This document shows, in pieces, positions 42,439-56,238 of a DNA stretch of 64,000 nt. The translations under genes were made by a program, and so were the position numbers. Under the pieces are notes generated by a model. The model was given only the letters and a program-made list of their open reading frames with translations, was not told the origin of the DNA and made no database searches. Position 1 is the stretch's first letter, and every line of letters begins with the position of its first letter. The stretch comes from Mastigias papua (lineage: Eukaryota; Cnidaria; Scyphozoa; Rhizostomeae; Mastigiidae). The DNA lies in NCBI GenBank assembly GCA_964019165.1, contig OZ025278.1, forward strand, positions 13,519,786-13,583,785, written 5' to 3'.

Positions 42439-43807
42439 CTGTACCACATTTCGAATGGCCAAATGCACCTGAGTCCCAAACTTCTACGTCAAAATTCTAG
42501 ACATGGTGCTAACATCGAATGTTCTCATGCCTCAAATGCTCAAATACAAAAAATCTGAAAAAGGAAAGTTTCGACGTTGAAAATCTGCTACTGTAAAAAA
42601 TTTCTGGTATATTGGAAGGACTTCTTTGTCCAAGAAGAGCATAAATAACCTTCTATATATATACATTTTTGACCATTAAATCATCCAAACATACCAGACA
42701 TGCTTCTCCAACCTTAATCTTGCTATATTGGGCCTTAGGGCGTCACCATTAGATGCATTTTAAGAAATTAATCTACTTACATAGTCCGAGGTTTATCCAC
42801 TCTTCACATGTTGGATAAAGAGCTATTGAAAGATAACCTGAAGACACAAGTAAAAACCACCCGATTCTGGAGAGTTCCGATACCTATCACATATTTCTGG
42901 CACAGATAATCTAAGCTGGATATGCCGCCTTATCCTAGAGAAGGAAGGTGATTGAAGTAGGAAAATGAAATTGATGGATATGGAGAGTGAACTTAAGTCT
43001 AACAGAAATTTTTTCATCGAGTGGATTTCTAATTGTCGCATGAAAACTGACCCATTTCTCCAATCACTGTCTTGTGAAATGAAAATCCAATTTTCACGAC
43101 AGTAGTCACTTCCAAGAAACGAGGTAAGTGCTCAAGAATATAATTTTCAAATGGTGGTTTAAAGCCTACCAAGAATAACTACTGGCACAAGTCTAATGCG
43201 AACTTCTCTGTGCACATCATTTCGATGTCACGAGGTACTGGCAAATCAACCCCCTGTGTGCCATATTCTTGCAGTTGGCACTCTCAGCGATGCTGGAAAC
43301 GATGTAGGGCACAGGGGGGGGGGGCAGACTTTCGTTGAAGGGCACTATGGAGTAAGTCTAGTAATCATATACTGTGAAATAGCAAAAATAAACACAGTTA
43401 AGTTTGAGTGAAGAAATGTCATTGTAGATATGCCACAGCGACCAGTGGTGCAATGGAGGGTATTTGTATGAGGAGAGCTAAAGTACAATATTTCCAACAA
43501 ATTTCCGTCATTAATGCCGTGGCGTATTATAGGGTAATTTTCTAGGGGTATACTTCCAGGTCTAAGGGAAAGTAGTACCCCCTTATCAGCTTAGGCCTCA
43601 TATTTACAATTAATAATAAGGCAAATTGGATACCAAATCATGATTCCTACTGAGTTTCATATGAGTTTCTCTGATAGAACCTTTAACAACGAGACTTCCC
43701 CTAATGGGACACGGTTTGAATCAAAGACCTGGGCTGAGCACCATAGACTCAAGCACTCTTCCAAGAATTGACGCATGGGGCTGATGAACTCGTTCATTGA
43801 CGTAGGA

Positions 43808-43960
43808 GGACCCGCCATGATCGGGTCTGACGCAACAAAAAATGTTTTAATTTTACCCTCTAGAATGGCTAAAAGGGATCTCCCAGATTGAGAAGTTGAA
43901 GAAATAGTGTACTGTAGTGATACGGAACTGTCATCATATATTGATGAGAACATTAAACAC
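43808..43960 (+). repeat. Dispersed repeat family 3, copy b
   Basis: GATCGGGTCTGACGC and ATTTTACCCTCTAGAATGGC, then AAAAGGGATCTC. Similarity to copy a probably extends upstream to about 43440. Confidence 0.6.
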
Positions 43961-44439
43961 AACAAAAGAAACTCAATAAAGCATAAACATTCTTTCGAAA
44001 AAGCAAAACAATTTTCATATTCCCGACAGATTTTATGCAGGGAGCTGTAACCCCTTGTTTCCTAGCTACTTCGATTCTGATAGAGATATGACTTGCAATG
44101 CACAACTTTAGAAGGAAAAATTTCTTTCTGTGAACATCTGTGGCTACCAATTAGACTTCATGCAAAAATGATACCTGTAAAGAGTTTATGGGACCAAGAG
44201 CAGCATTTCTTGCCCCCTCTGTTCCCTTAGAAAAGAGCAAGGGGAGCAGCTGCCCCCTTGCCCCTCTTAAGACATTGCAGTGTACCCTGCAGTTAGCTAC
44301 TATCCAGGCAATGAGCGCTAAGCTGAACTGGAAACTAATGGCAAATGGTAAAAAACACTCAAGTGATTTAAGAGGAGGGTTTAATCACAGGATTAACACC
44401 AATTCACAACCAAATAAGACAACCACACTCTGTTAGCCA

Positions 44440-45382
44440 AAAAGGAAGATGACTACAGAGTTGCTTTAATTCTGGCTTTAATGACACTGGAAAGATTACT
44501 AAATACGTCCATCCTGGCCTACGGGCCCAAACAAAATATCCGAGGTGTTGGCAGAGAAAGGCCATCCTTCGCTTTTGTAGTTTCCTTTGCATACATTTTC
44601 AAAGAATACTGGTTAGAAAAGCACAAGTTGACCTAAATTTAAGTATTGCGGTCTGCTTTTATTGCTGGTTAAGATTTGCCGCCAAAACCGTCATTAAATT
44701 AACTAACAATCTGCTTAAAAGGACGTAACCAACTATTAAACGCTTTCATCTTCAGAATTCTGAGCTGAAGGATACATCTGCCACCTTAATTGTAACAAGG
44801 GTACAGATGTATTCATGGTAAACAAGTGCAAATATCTTGAAAGACAAGTTGGCAATGAATAATGGCTCCAGAAAAACAACAAGGCCCCCCCCCCTGAAAG
44901 CTAACAATAGTCACGAATCATCTCTTTTACAGCGTAATAAGAAGCAGTATGGAGAAGCAAATATCCTCATATAGACACTATCGCCCTAAATCATTAAATA
45001 CTGGAGGGAAGAAGTCGTATAAGAAACTCAGTTGAAATGCTGGCCACATGGGTTTATATTATATCCCAAATATAGCTGGATGAAGATTACGGAATGATGA
45101 GGTCTTGGAAAAAAATTAGGGAACATAGAAATGACTCAAAGACAGCCGAGATTTCTTGGTCACATTGTCAGAAAAGGTCGCCTAGAAAAGCAGGCTAAGT
45201 TCACTGAAGGGAAGATTGGTGGATGAAAATCAGGCAGTTGACAGAGGAAAAACGTATTTTGGCGATTTAGCTACAGCAGCAGACAACAATTCCGAACGGA
45301 GAACTTTACCATCTTGCTCAAGACCGAACTCGGTTCAAGACCATGGTCGCTAACGCTAGTTACTGGTATGGTTCTTAAAGAA
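44440..45382 (+). pseudogene. Degenerate non-LTR retrotransposon, reverse transcriptase C-terminal tail
   Basis: Translated pieces in shifting frames match the tail of RT-encoding non-LTR elements. At about 44800-44850 is VNKCKYLERQVGNE. At about 45130-45200 is RFLGHIVRKGRLEKQAKF. At about 45307-45380 is LAQDRTRFKTMVANASYWYG followed by a stop. Frameshifts and stops break it, so it is not functional. The RT catalytic region was not found. Confidence 0.65.
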
Positions 45383-45760
45383 GAAGATAACGGGCTACTG
45401 CGCCACGTGTTTTCCTGTATTCAACATGACAATCCATGTAAGAGACTCAATTATCAGGACGGTCATGTGAAGCGTTCAATATGAGATCAAGCTATCAGTT
45501 TCTTACGGAGAAGAAATTTACCGAAAGATCAACATCAACAAGTAATGAGATCCGAACGATCCCAAAGGAGATATTTCTTATGGTTAGACATATACTTTAA
45601 ATGATGACAATTAACTATAACCAACATTTCATAATATGAAAAGCTTAATACCACAACGAGATTGCATGAAAGAAAGGCCTGGCCTTTGATGACTGTATAC
45701 ACCGACAAACAGAAGGCCAACCGCTAAAACGAAGTCAATCGCCAAATCGAGGTTATTCAT

Positions 45761-48700
45761 CTAATCGAGACCCATATCATCATCTTCCACAGGCTGACTT
45801 GGTTGAGTAGTTTTACCGCCCTCGGACTTCTGAAGTGCAGTCACAAACGCAATTATGTCTGATAAAGGAAATAAAACTGAATACAAACTGCTAAATTAAC
45901 ATCGTTGGTTTACAAAACAAGCTAAAAATACTAGTACTCCTGAGAAAAAACATTACAACAGCATGCTCACAGTAAACGACGCTAGGTGATTTGAACAACT
46001 TGCACACTAGATAACATCAAGGGATATAATCTAGTTATAGAACTAAAGTATACGCAACACTTGATTACAAAACGCAGCGAAACTGGCCAAAAAACTGTCA
46101 CAGCATATAAGTGAATAAATATGACGCTTCTTACAACATATTTCGCATCATGTGATCATGAAAAAGATTATAATTCAACTGTGCTTCAAGCTATTGACGT
46201 ACGTAGTCAATCTAGACCAACAAATTACACTCAACCCCAAATGATTTTTCATACATTAAAACTAGATTTTGTGTTAAAGTCAATAAACGAAAAACAATCC
46301 AAAAGAAACTCACTAATAAATCAAATCTACGGAAAAATTTACCGTCAAAATGTTCTACATGGGAAACGTCAAAAAGACCATTGTACAAAAGGGGGCGCAG
46401 ATAGGGGCAAATGTAGAAATTGTTTCCTTACTGCTATAACATAGCTGGGTACAGGATACGCAAGAACTGCACACACTTCCATCCGTGCGACAATCTGCTG
46501 ACGGCCAGTTGCAAGCAGCGGTAGACTGGTATGCGATTGTATCCCGGGCTCGCCCTGCTTATCTGTTTGTGGACTATTTATTACCCTCAGCAACTTCGTT
46601 GATCCTTATCTTACTACTTAATAATTACGGAAAATACATGACCACACCCAATAAAGGGCCTTTTCATGCAGTAGCATCCCTGGGAAAAAGCTGCCAATCC
46701 ACGCTGAATGTCAGCTGATGAAGAACAACCAATCAACAACGTGGAGTGCTAGGTAACAATAATATTATTGCTACCTCACTTTCACGATCATCTACTTACC
46801 TACTTACCAATTAATACTTATTTCTAACCCATTCGCTTGCCTATCAACTTGCTTGCTTTCATTCATACATCTTACCTACGTACATACTAAATCTCAACTT
46901 TCTTATTCAACCGCTTACCTCCTTTAGCTGCAGCATTTGTCGCTTCTTCTCCCAACTGGAATTGCTGGATAAGCGGGGCTAATTGGCCAGATTGGAGAGC
47001 TGCACTGAAAGCAGACAGAGCCTGCGCGAAAGACATGCACTAATCATTGGAAAGTTTGTTTCTTATAAAAAAAACGTGTAAATCAAACTGTTAGCTTAAA
47101 TAAACGGAAGAAACTTTAGCGTAAAGAAGGGATAGGTGGAAAAGTACAATGGACATCTGCTGCAGTGAGCACTTCTTCATTCATGCCATTTCAGGACAAT
47201 AGTATCAAACAGCGCTAAGCGCACAGACACTGTAGTAACCATAGAAACAAATTTAATCATTTCCATTCTATACTTATACCTAAGGGAAAAGAATATGTAT
47301 CTGCTGGGATTTGTATACAAGAATTCATACAAACCTGTCTAAATTGTGGAGATTGTATAGTATCTTTGACTTCGTTCTCAGAGTTCGTAAGATCGCCAAC
47401 CTCTGGCAAAAATTGTGACAAGCGCTGCCTAACTTCTGGATCGGCAAACAACGGGGCTAGTGATTCAGCATTAATGGCTGTTGAAAGGTCAACTAGGATC
47501 AAACGTAAACGTAAATACAAAATTTGATACTTACACATAAATATACTGCAACAGAAAATAAAATGGTTGGCTTTTGGGGCAATGAAAAACACTTGCAGCA
47601 ACAAATGGGCATATATCGGGCAATACTGCTTTGCATTGTAGAGAGCATAAAAAAACATTCTGCGTCTTCATTTATGTGTGATATGTGGATCAGAGCTCTT
47701 CTAGCGCAGTACCGACCTTACTAGTATACAACAAAAAATAGAGTTACACAGTATCAATAGTTTTCTATTTTTATGCTACAAAAGTTATAATTCTCAAGGA
47801 AAGACAGCTAAATATGTATAAATAACTGACCATTTCCTAAATAATGCCCATAGATATCCTAGATGTCACAAATATGGGACATCAATGAGGAATCTATTTA
47901 TTTATTTATTGTAATACAGTACAAACTATGCATGAGAATCTTCCTATTTACGAAAATGTAATACCCATGTGTAATTCAAATTGCAAGTGGCACAGAAATA
48001 CTCTGATATGATAATGCAAGAGGATGGTATCCATAAAGTACCAGACACTTGCGTCATGTCTGTCATATCTGAATGTTTTACACAGATCAGTTCATGTTGC
48101 CAGTCTTGTTACACAAACACAAGAGGGCACTTTGCAGTAATAATGCAAAGACCAATGTTTAAATTCCTCATATTCTAGTCTACTGTGTATCATTTGACAT
48201 ACCTGGCTCTTGCTGGGTCTGTTGAGCTAGAAAAAACAAATCAGTAAATGATAGGAAGTTTTCTCTACTAAAGGAAGTCCTGAGAGAGAAAGATTAGTAA
48301 TGTGTACAATCTGCGTGCTTGGGAGTGCTTGACAGGGGGTTGTGGGGGCGCAAATATACTAACCAGGCGGCTTTGTGAAGTAGGCCAGCGTTCATATATC
48401 ATCAATATCGACCTTATAGGATCCAATTTTGTGCTGGGTAGACGGAGGTAAGGTTACATACAAATGATCTTGCATGCAACAGAAGGCACATGGGTGCTCT
48501 GATGACTCATCTCCTAACAAATAAGTGGGTGAATGGCTATGTTGCACATAATTTCAAACATCACTATAATGGCAGACCATAATGTGCTGTCAATACAAAA
48601 CTGAAACCAACTGGCTAGTCAACTCAAAAGAAATTAGGCCAATACACCAATTTGATTTCCACTCCGTTGTTGTCTTGGTGTAGTCAGGATACAAATTGGG

Positions 48701-51700
48701 GGTGAAAATTCTGAAAAACCAATTTAAACAAGCTATTCCAATTAAGAAAATGGAAGAATTCAAAATATTGCTAAATGTTATCAGCTTCACTTCATACATG
48801 CAATTACTGTGATAAACAACATGGTTGTTCAGGGCTTCTTACTTTTAATCTATATCCAGACTCAACTGTGACAATGAGGCCTTATATATCCACTTGGTAT
48901 ATGAGGCAGTTTTCATCCTAAACTAATTTCTAAAGAAATATCAGTATTGAGCATGGGTCTCCCTAAAAGTTCAGGGTGTTTTACAAAAAGTATCATGATC
49001 TCCACAATCAGGAAACACATCAGGTATTACTTACAATTCATGTTTGCTAAAATATTTTGCAAGTCAGTTAGTTGCACAGCAGGTGTTGCAGGTGTTGCAG
49101 TTGTTGTCTTGGGAGCTGAGGTTGTAACTTTACTGGCAGTTGTGGTTTTTGGAGCAGAAGTTGATGGTGTTACAGTTGATGCAGTTGATGACTGAGTCTC
49201 AGATCTTGTAGCACTGTTGATAGGCATACAGGAATTAAAAATACTTTTGGAAATACCTTGCGAAATAAGACTACCACTCATATGTATAGCCTGCTATCAA
49301 ATATATATACTGTAATCCCACTTAAATGTGATGAGCCAATCAAATGTATTAGGAAGTGAGAATAACACTCAAAATCTTCTATGTGTATACAGGAAGGGTT
49401 TCTGGTAGTTACAGCCCATTTAATCTGGTATAAAATACCATTGTTGTTTTCCCAGATTGAAACAGTGATTCTCAGTCAATGAGTTTCTATGCTTCAAATC
49501 TATCAGTCTTTCTGAAGGAAAGATATTATGATTCCCTAAAAAAATCAATTAACATAAGAAACACATTTCTCTTCAAATAAACTTCAGACATCCAATAATT
49601 TCTATATTCTCACAAATGGATATGATTCTTTAGCAATGTTTGGCAAAGAATAATAAATGACTATGGGTATTCTGTAAAGCCAACAATGATCTAAGTGATA
49701 CTGCTATTAACTACACATTCTTTGGGTGCCATAAATCCTCAAATTGGCCTTTGGTTGATAGAGAAATAGTTTTGATGATGAGCTTTTATGTGATATATGT
49801 ATCACAAATTTTAGAAATCCCCTCAAACAAGCCCTCCCCTAAAATAAGCACCCACCCAAAAAGGATACAAAATATATAACCTCTAGGGGGTTAATTTGAG
49901 GATTTACAGCAATTGGTTGAAATGTATGAGAAGAAACTTCTAGTGAACAGCTAAATTTAACAGTAATACTTCACCAGTGCTCAATAAGATACAAATAAAC
50001 CAATACTGCATCAAGACAAACAAATATTTAGGAAAAAATAAGAAACATCAAATCTACCACCAAAAGGAAACCCATGTTACAGTTACTTACCCTGCATTGC
50101 TGGCAACAGATGTAGGTCTTGAGCTAGATTCACCTAATCCTGTTCCACTCAGCAACTGCACTAACTGGTTTGGATCCATGCTACTTAGCACACTCTGAAG
50201 TCCAGCATCACCTGATAGTGATAATTTTATGTTAAAATCATACACATTTATTGGTAGGAAACCACTACATTTTATGAGGTCTTTGCAGGTGAAACACATA
50301 CAAGAAAGAAGCAGTAATTCATCCAAATAGGTGAATCAGGCTTTCAATCCCTTCAGTACTTCTATGAAATAGAAATTATAAATTTTGAGTAAAGATCAAA
50401 ATGAGAATTTCTCAGATGATATTTATGATACAAGCAACAATGAAGATAAATAAACTTATGAGTGGAATGTTGCCTATGTGAGCATAGTAAATTATTCCAT
50501 CTTGCATATCATGTCACTAATAAACATCTTCAAATACTGAGTTTTGTAGCAAACAAGACAAAGCTATTTTATTACAATTCAATGGTCCAAAGGTTGCATA
50601 ACAAGCAAAACCTTATAGAACCATATGAATACAAGCCTATTTATTGCATATTTAAATTATAGATAGTCAAACTCCTGATACAAGATCAAACTGGACCAGA
50701 GTTTAGAATAATACAAATATAGAAATAATCAAGAAATACTAGAATTACTTCACTACAAACATACAAAAACACCACAAAAACCACCATTGCTTGCAAAGCT
50801 AAGTTGCTACATAGCAGCTATATTTTAGACCAGTAAATGAATTCTTTTCCCAATAGATATAGAAAGAATTAAAAGTTACATATTACCATTTACATACAGG
50901 CAAATATGCATATGCCCACATGAAGAGCACTTATGCACATGAAACATAAAATGAGGATCCAACTTTTAGAGTTATTTACAACAGAAACTGAACTTGGAAT
51001 ATTACCAAATAAAGTATTGAAATTTTTAGTAGCATGTTCTAATCATAACCAAGATAAAAAAAGCTAACTATTAATATGCAATGGTTACCAAGTTGATCTC
51101 CAAGTGAAGAAAGACCATGTGGCAAACCAGATGTTGAATTGCTGCCAGGTGCTGGTGGGTTATTTAACAAATCATTAATCTTCTTGCAATGTTCTTCATC
51201 CTTGTCATCCTTGGGCTCTTGCATCCAAAAGAAAAACTTCTTCCTTGACACTTTGAAGATTAGGACAAAGGCCCTTCCTGTTGTACACTGTGGAACCTTT
51301 TTATACTCAGCATCCTCAGGAAAGATAATCAGGTCCTTCAAGGAAAAGTTTAATATTCAATTATCAATGAGACCCAGTAAGATCCTATACTAATCAAGAA
51401 AATAAAATTGCCATTGTTTAATATTAAATTTAGACAACATTAAAAGTCATGATATTTCTAAGGAATTATCATTAATTAAGACACATTCATTTGTAACATT
51501 AGACAATCGGGCTATGAAATAGACATTTCTGGCCTATTCCAGGATCCATCATCACTATGAACTATTTCAAGGGAAACAAGTGAATAAACAATGAAAAAAG
51601 AATAAAGGCAAAAAGGAATAATGACACTTGTGAAATAAGGATAGGATGGTCTCTAATGATCAGTAGAATTTCATGCATGAAAAGATCCATGTTGTCATTA

Positions 51701-52719
51701 GCCTGACAGATGATATCAAAATCACCAACAGAGAGATGGCCCAACTAGTGGAAGAGAAATGGGCATAAACAGTGGAAGAATTATTATTATTAGTATCAAG
51801 CATTGCAGCAAAGATGCTTATAATGGTAAACTACAGAGGAATGCAAGAGTGTAGGGAGTGTCTGTAAAATGGAAAAAATGGATATATGTTTAGGGCGAAA
51901 AGAAAATAATCCACAGTTTATAACCAGGAAAGCATTTTGTGATAAATACACTGATTCTGGATTTAATGTGTAAAGTGCAAGGTCCTAAGAAGGGATAGAA
52001 ACAATAATCAATTATAAACAATATTTGAAGACATGAAAAAACTGTCCCACCTTAAACAACATTTATAGCCCAAGTCTGTTTTTGTTCTGACTGCAGAGTT
52101 TGGCAAGCACACAATCCAGATTTTGTCGCAAATGGTGCTGTACACCCAGAAATGGACATGGCAAGACGTTGAAAGGTGTGGACGGGCGTGGCTTTAGAGC
52201 TTAATTTGATTTCCTAGCAAAATTTTTCAAGCTATCATAACAACGCTAATGAAGCATTTGTTTTAAAGTCTTATTCCTCAACATAAAATACAAAAATAGC
52301 CAGACTTGTTTTACTTTGTAAGCCAAAAAGTCAAGTGCATACTTGCAGAGCACACTTGAGACCAAGTGCAAACTTGCACACCTGACATTTTGCCAGTGCA
52401 CACACGAGCTCTCGACGAAACGCCAAACTCTACAATCGGCGTTCTTTTAATGTAGCTTTAATTTACTAAAAGTTGCAAAGTACCAAAAAACAACAAGAAA
52501 GGAAACTGAGTCACAACTCACATCCTCTACAATGCCTGAAGTCCTGTCTTTCCAACAAAAGTGCATCAATGAGTCATCACTTTGATGAAGGTAAAGAAGG
52601 CCTTTTCGCTTGTCTGCCGTTACAGTTGTGCCTCTTAAGTGCATTTTGCCTGCTCTAAACTCCACAAGATTCTTTGAAGATGAAGAATCACTTCCTATGT
52701 TTCCAAATAGGGGCCTCAT
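45761..52719 (-). CDS. ADRM1: Proteasomal ubiquitin receptor ADRM1/Rpn13
   Basis: Rpn13 docks polyubiquitinated substrates on the 19S proteasome (through Rpn2) and recruits the deubiquitinase UCHL5/UCH37. Eight exons in transcript order: 52719-52522, 51335-51089, 50211-50091, 49213-49035, 48226-48203, 47477-47335, 47021-46919 and 45858-45761. All are GT-AG with consistent phases, totalling 1113 nt (370 aa plus TAG; the human protein is 407). The N-terminal Pru domain (about 14-125) is unmistakable: [45 protein letters not shown], then FFFWMQEP and [10 protein letters not shown] Gly/Ser/Thr-rich linker with APKTTTA repeats follows, then [12 protein letters not shown]. Next comes the DEUBAD helix bundle (about 250-360): [41 protein letters not shown] and an [14 protein letters not shown] helix. 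The acidic tail ends DDDMGLD. Exon 5 is only 24 nt. The start chosen is MRPLFGN because it aligns with the vertebrate N-terminus; an in-frame ATG lies 66 bases upstream. Confidence 0.95.
49730..49921. mobile_element. Possible MITE of family 4
   Basis: Begins ATAAATCCTCAAATTGGCC and ends GGTTAATTTGAGGATTTACA, inverted. It sits in an intron of ADRM1. Related sequence at 8440 and 39360. Confidence 0.5.
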
Positions 52720-52881
52720 TATGATGAAAATAAGTTGACAAATATTCTTTGATCCAACGAAGAACGAATATGACTGCAAATTCAACTCCTGATGCCCTCT
52801 GTCGGTTTAGTCTCGTTTTCGTGGTTTGGTGTCCATTTCTCCTAGTTTCTTCACTTTGCGCGGCTTCGTTTTCGTTTTCTC

Positions 52882-53057
52882 CAGTGGTTCCCAAACTTTT
52901 TTTTACCCTTGCACCCCTAACATATTACTCTGACCTAACATAAGAAATTTCGCTCAAGGCCTTAGTAGTGCAATAGATACGTATAGTTCTGTCATTGAGA
53001 TGGACGCTTCTCGCACCCTTTGACATGATGTCTTGCACCCCTGATTGGCAACGTCTG
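52882..53057. mobile_element. hAT-like MITE close to the ADRM1 start
   Basis: Begins CAGTGGTTCCCAAAC, runs through TTTTACCCTTGCACCCCTA and ends near ATTGGCAACGTCTG. It is colinear with the copy at 2581-2766. The target duplication is decayed (5 of 8). It lies about 160 bp upstream of the ADRM1 start codon, so it could form part of that promoter region. Confidence 0.6.
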
Positions 53058-53514
53058 ATCTACTCATTTGCGGGATTTACTGTGACCAAGGATGGCGCTA
53101 AGGGGTGTCATAGGGGGCACCTGCTCCCAAATTTCCTGATGGCACTTGGTATCCTGAATGAAGCAAACTCAATACTTTGTACTTTAATGGAAAATTTTTG
53201 GCCATGAAAATGGTTTGATCGTCATGATGATATTTATAACTAAAGCAATAGTTGACACCAACTACTCATTGATTTTCTATATTTTACTGTGTGAAGCTCC
53301 ATGATCAAGTTGCAGTGAGTCAACCAAATAAAATTGGAAATTGGTGTGATTATATTTAAAAAACGGTGTTTCCTACACATTGAAAGGGCGTGATCCTAAA
53401 AATTTTATTGGGGACTTTGCCCTAAGACTCCCAGTATTCTCTACCTTCCCCAATGCAACAGTTTTGTTGAAGGAAACAGGAATCAGCCCTCTTGGTATGC
53501 AGCACATTTGAACT

Positions 53515-53669
53515 CAGGGACGTAGGAACCGGAGGGACCAGAGGGGCCATGGTCCCCCAACTTTTTAGCAAACTATGCAAAAGTGCCCCTTTGAAGCCAA
53601 AAATGGGTGTGGTAATGTGCCCCTTTTAGGAATTAGCCCCTCACTTTTTAGATGCTTCCTACGTCTCTG
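53515..53669. mobile_element. hAT-like MITE
   Basis: 155 bp. Inverted ends CAGGGACGTAGGAA and TTCCTACGTCTCTG. Flanks TTTGAACT and TTTGAGCT (7 of 8). The interior has two GCCCCT-type segments. Confidence 0.75.
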
Positions 53670-54189
53670 TTTGAGCTACACACATTCTTTATAAGAAACA
53701 AGTATATAAGAAACATGAGAATCCAATCAAGCAGAAGTCAGGAAACATTTGAGAAACACATGCAGGCAGAGAGCCAAAAGTAAACTTGAAAAAATCTATT
53801 TCGGAGGAACGTTTTTAATTGGAAACAAAACACAAACAACATCCGTCTCTCAGATGGTTTTAACTAACAACTCAATTTCTCGTCTCACAGTTGCTTTGTT
53901 GTGACAGAAAATTTCAAGAGTTTTAAGAAACACTTAACTGATTGATTTATAAGGTTCCAATTAAAATCAAAACTTTAATTAATAAATCAACTAACCAAAA
54001 CAGAGAATGCAGAACTTTCTCATCCGTCATGCACCGACAGACTGTGCACCGAGACATGCCGGGGTGACCTGCAGGGGTGACATGGGACTCCACTTGCTAT
54101 ATTTTAATATATATCCCTAACAATTATACATTATGCATATTTGATTACCAAGCCTAAATTTACTAAGTTTTAACATATACGTATTATCT

Positions 54190-54535
54190 TTTTATAAGAA
54201 AACCACTTTCTTTGCTTGAGCCTCAATTTTCGTAACTTTTCATAAAATTGAGGCTGAGATTTTCTTTAACATCTACTGGAGTCAACTGGCTAAAGGAGGT
54301 TATCATTATTTGTTATACAAAAGTGTGACCTTTGCTATTCAAGATTATCAAAGGAAAGTTTCGATATTTGTAAAGGAGGTTGCAATGATTGAGCTAGTAT
54401 CGAATTCTGGCACATAAAAAAGATGAACTTTGGAACAAAAGTCTTGTGATTTTCTAAACAGTTTCTTAAGATATGGATCTTTGTGAGCCTCATTCTCTTA
54501 AAAATTTTTTTCTTATAAGATAAAACGTGTATCAG
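54190..54535. repeat. Foldback repeat family 2, diverged copy e
   Basis: Left TTTTTATAAGAAAAC and TTGAGCCTCAATTTTCG; right GTGAGCCTCATTCTC and TTTTTCTTATAAGA. Inverted ends of the same type as copy d. Confidence 0.55.
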
Positions 54536-55259
54536 TTGTAAACATACACAATCTTTATTTGATGACTCTTGATTTCATATGTTTTCAAATGTATCACTTA
54601 TACATATACAATCTATTTAACAACAAAGTCTAAATTTAATGTGTTAACACACATCAATTATACACACAGGCTATCTTTCTTTGAAAACCAAGTCTCAATT
54701 TCATATGGATTGACACATATCTGTTATAATTATATAATATGCATATTTTTGAAGACCAAGCTTCGATTTGATATGTTTTGTTTCATTTCATTTCAGTTCA
54801 TTTCAAAGTTTTCTAATGTTGGTGAAATATGCAAAAGCTATAATAACTACCAAAAGCCAACAAATAAAAACAAAATACTAAAATAAACCAACTATTTGAT
54901 TCAAAAATAAGGTACATAAATAGTTAACAGTTGCAAATATTGCACGTGCATTGAATACCATTCCATACTTTATTTTCTTGTTTACATATAGCTAAGCAAA
55001 GTGAAGTTTTAATTTCATCACTGAGGCTATTCCAGAGAAGGCTTCCTTTAAATTTCATTGAGCTAGTGCCAAATCTCTATGACCTGGCAGTTGGAAGTTC
55101 GTAAAGTGACTTATTTCCAAAATAATATTCCACCAATTTCTCGACGACATGTACCGAGGATTCAAGTGACAAATTAAGGCCTCTGATCAACAAAACATTT
55201 GATTATTTTCCCTTAATCAAAAAATCGACTTTGTAATGATTCAAAATAAATCGTATACT

Positions 55260-55318
55260 CAGTCTATCAATCAGCCAGTATGCTAGTTTACCAACCAATC
55301 AATCAAATAGGAACTATG

Positions 55319-55387
<69 letters not shown>

Positions 55388-55480
55388 TAATCATTGTGAA
55401 AGTCAACTGATTATTCAATCAGTCAATCAATTGTTCAATCAATCAATCAATCAATCATTCAGTTAATCAATCAGTCAATA
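55260..55480. repeat. (AATC)n-rich tract
   Basis: Two AATC clusters (about 55317-55390 and 55424-55460) with diverged units around them. A short relative is at 33474-33498 in an intron of the MS4A-like gene. Confidence 0.9.
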
Positions 55481-56112
55481 AGCCAATCTGACAACCAGTT
55501 AATCTATGAATCAGTTCTAATGACGTCTTCTCCTTTTTATCCTCGGTTTCGAAGGAAGATAGGGATCACACACTTTTGACGCTGCATCATCAAAATTTCA
55601 ACTAACTTGACCCCTTCCCTCCCCCTAATAGGACAACGTCATCTCAGCAAGAGTGCCCCATTTCTGATGATAAAAGTCGATATTCGATATACCCCTATTT
55701 CAAGCAAATGATATATGCCAGTGATTCATCAACCATTTAGAAACTGAGAGCATTGAATAATGTAAAGGTCTACCACTTTGATAACACACTAATAAAAATA
55801 AATAATAAATAAATAACTACCATTCTCCATTCCGGAGCAGTTACTTAAAGTAACACTGGTTACAAGGGTATATAGCTACTGTTAACTAGAAATCAATGAA
55901 AGAGCAATACCGGGACCAAATCTTTCTCAAGTCTTTAATCTTAGTTGTTTGTAGGGGTTTTAAAAAATTTTACTTTCAATTTCTAGAACTGACCTACAAG
56001 CGACCGGTGTGGCTGTTGCGGGTGACATGGTGTCCCCATTTCATGTAGCTCGAAAGCCTTATTACTGAAGAAGACGAAAGTCGAAACGTTTAACAATTTG
56101 AGATTGTTGCTG

Positions 56113-56238
<126 letters not shown>

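Larger units (their letters stand above)
39243..45760. other. Region between the minus-strand exon and ADRM1
   Basis: Family 4 sequence, a hAT-like MITE, a family 3 copy and the RT remnant. 41640-41870 is GC-richer and open on both strands, with no usable splice sites found. The rest shows nothing. Confidence 0.5.
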
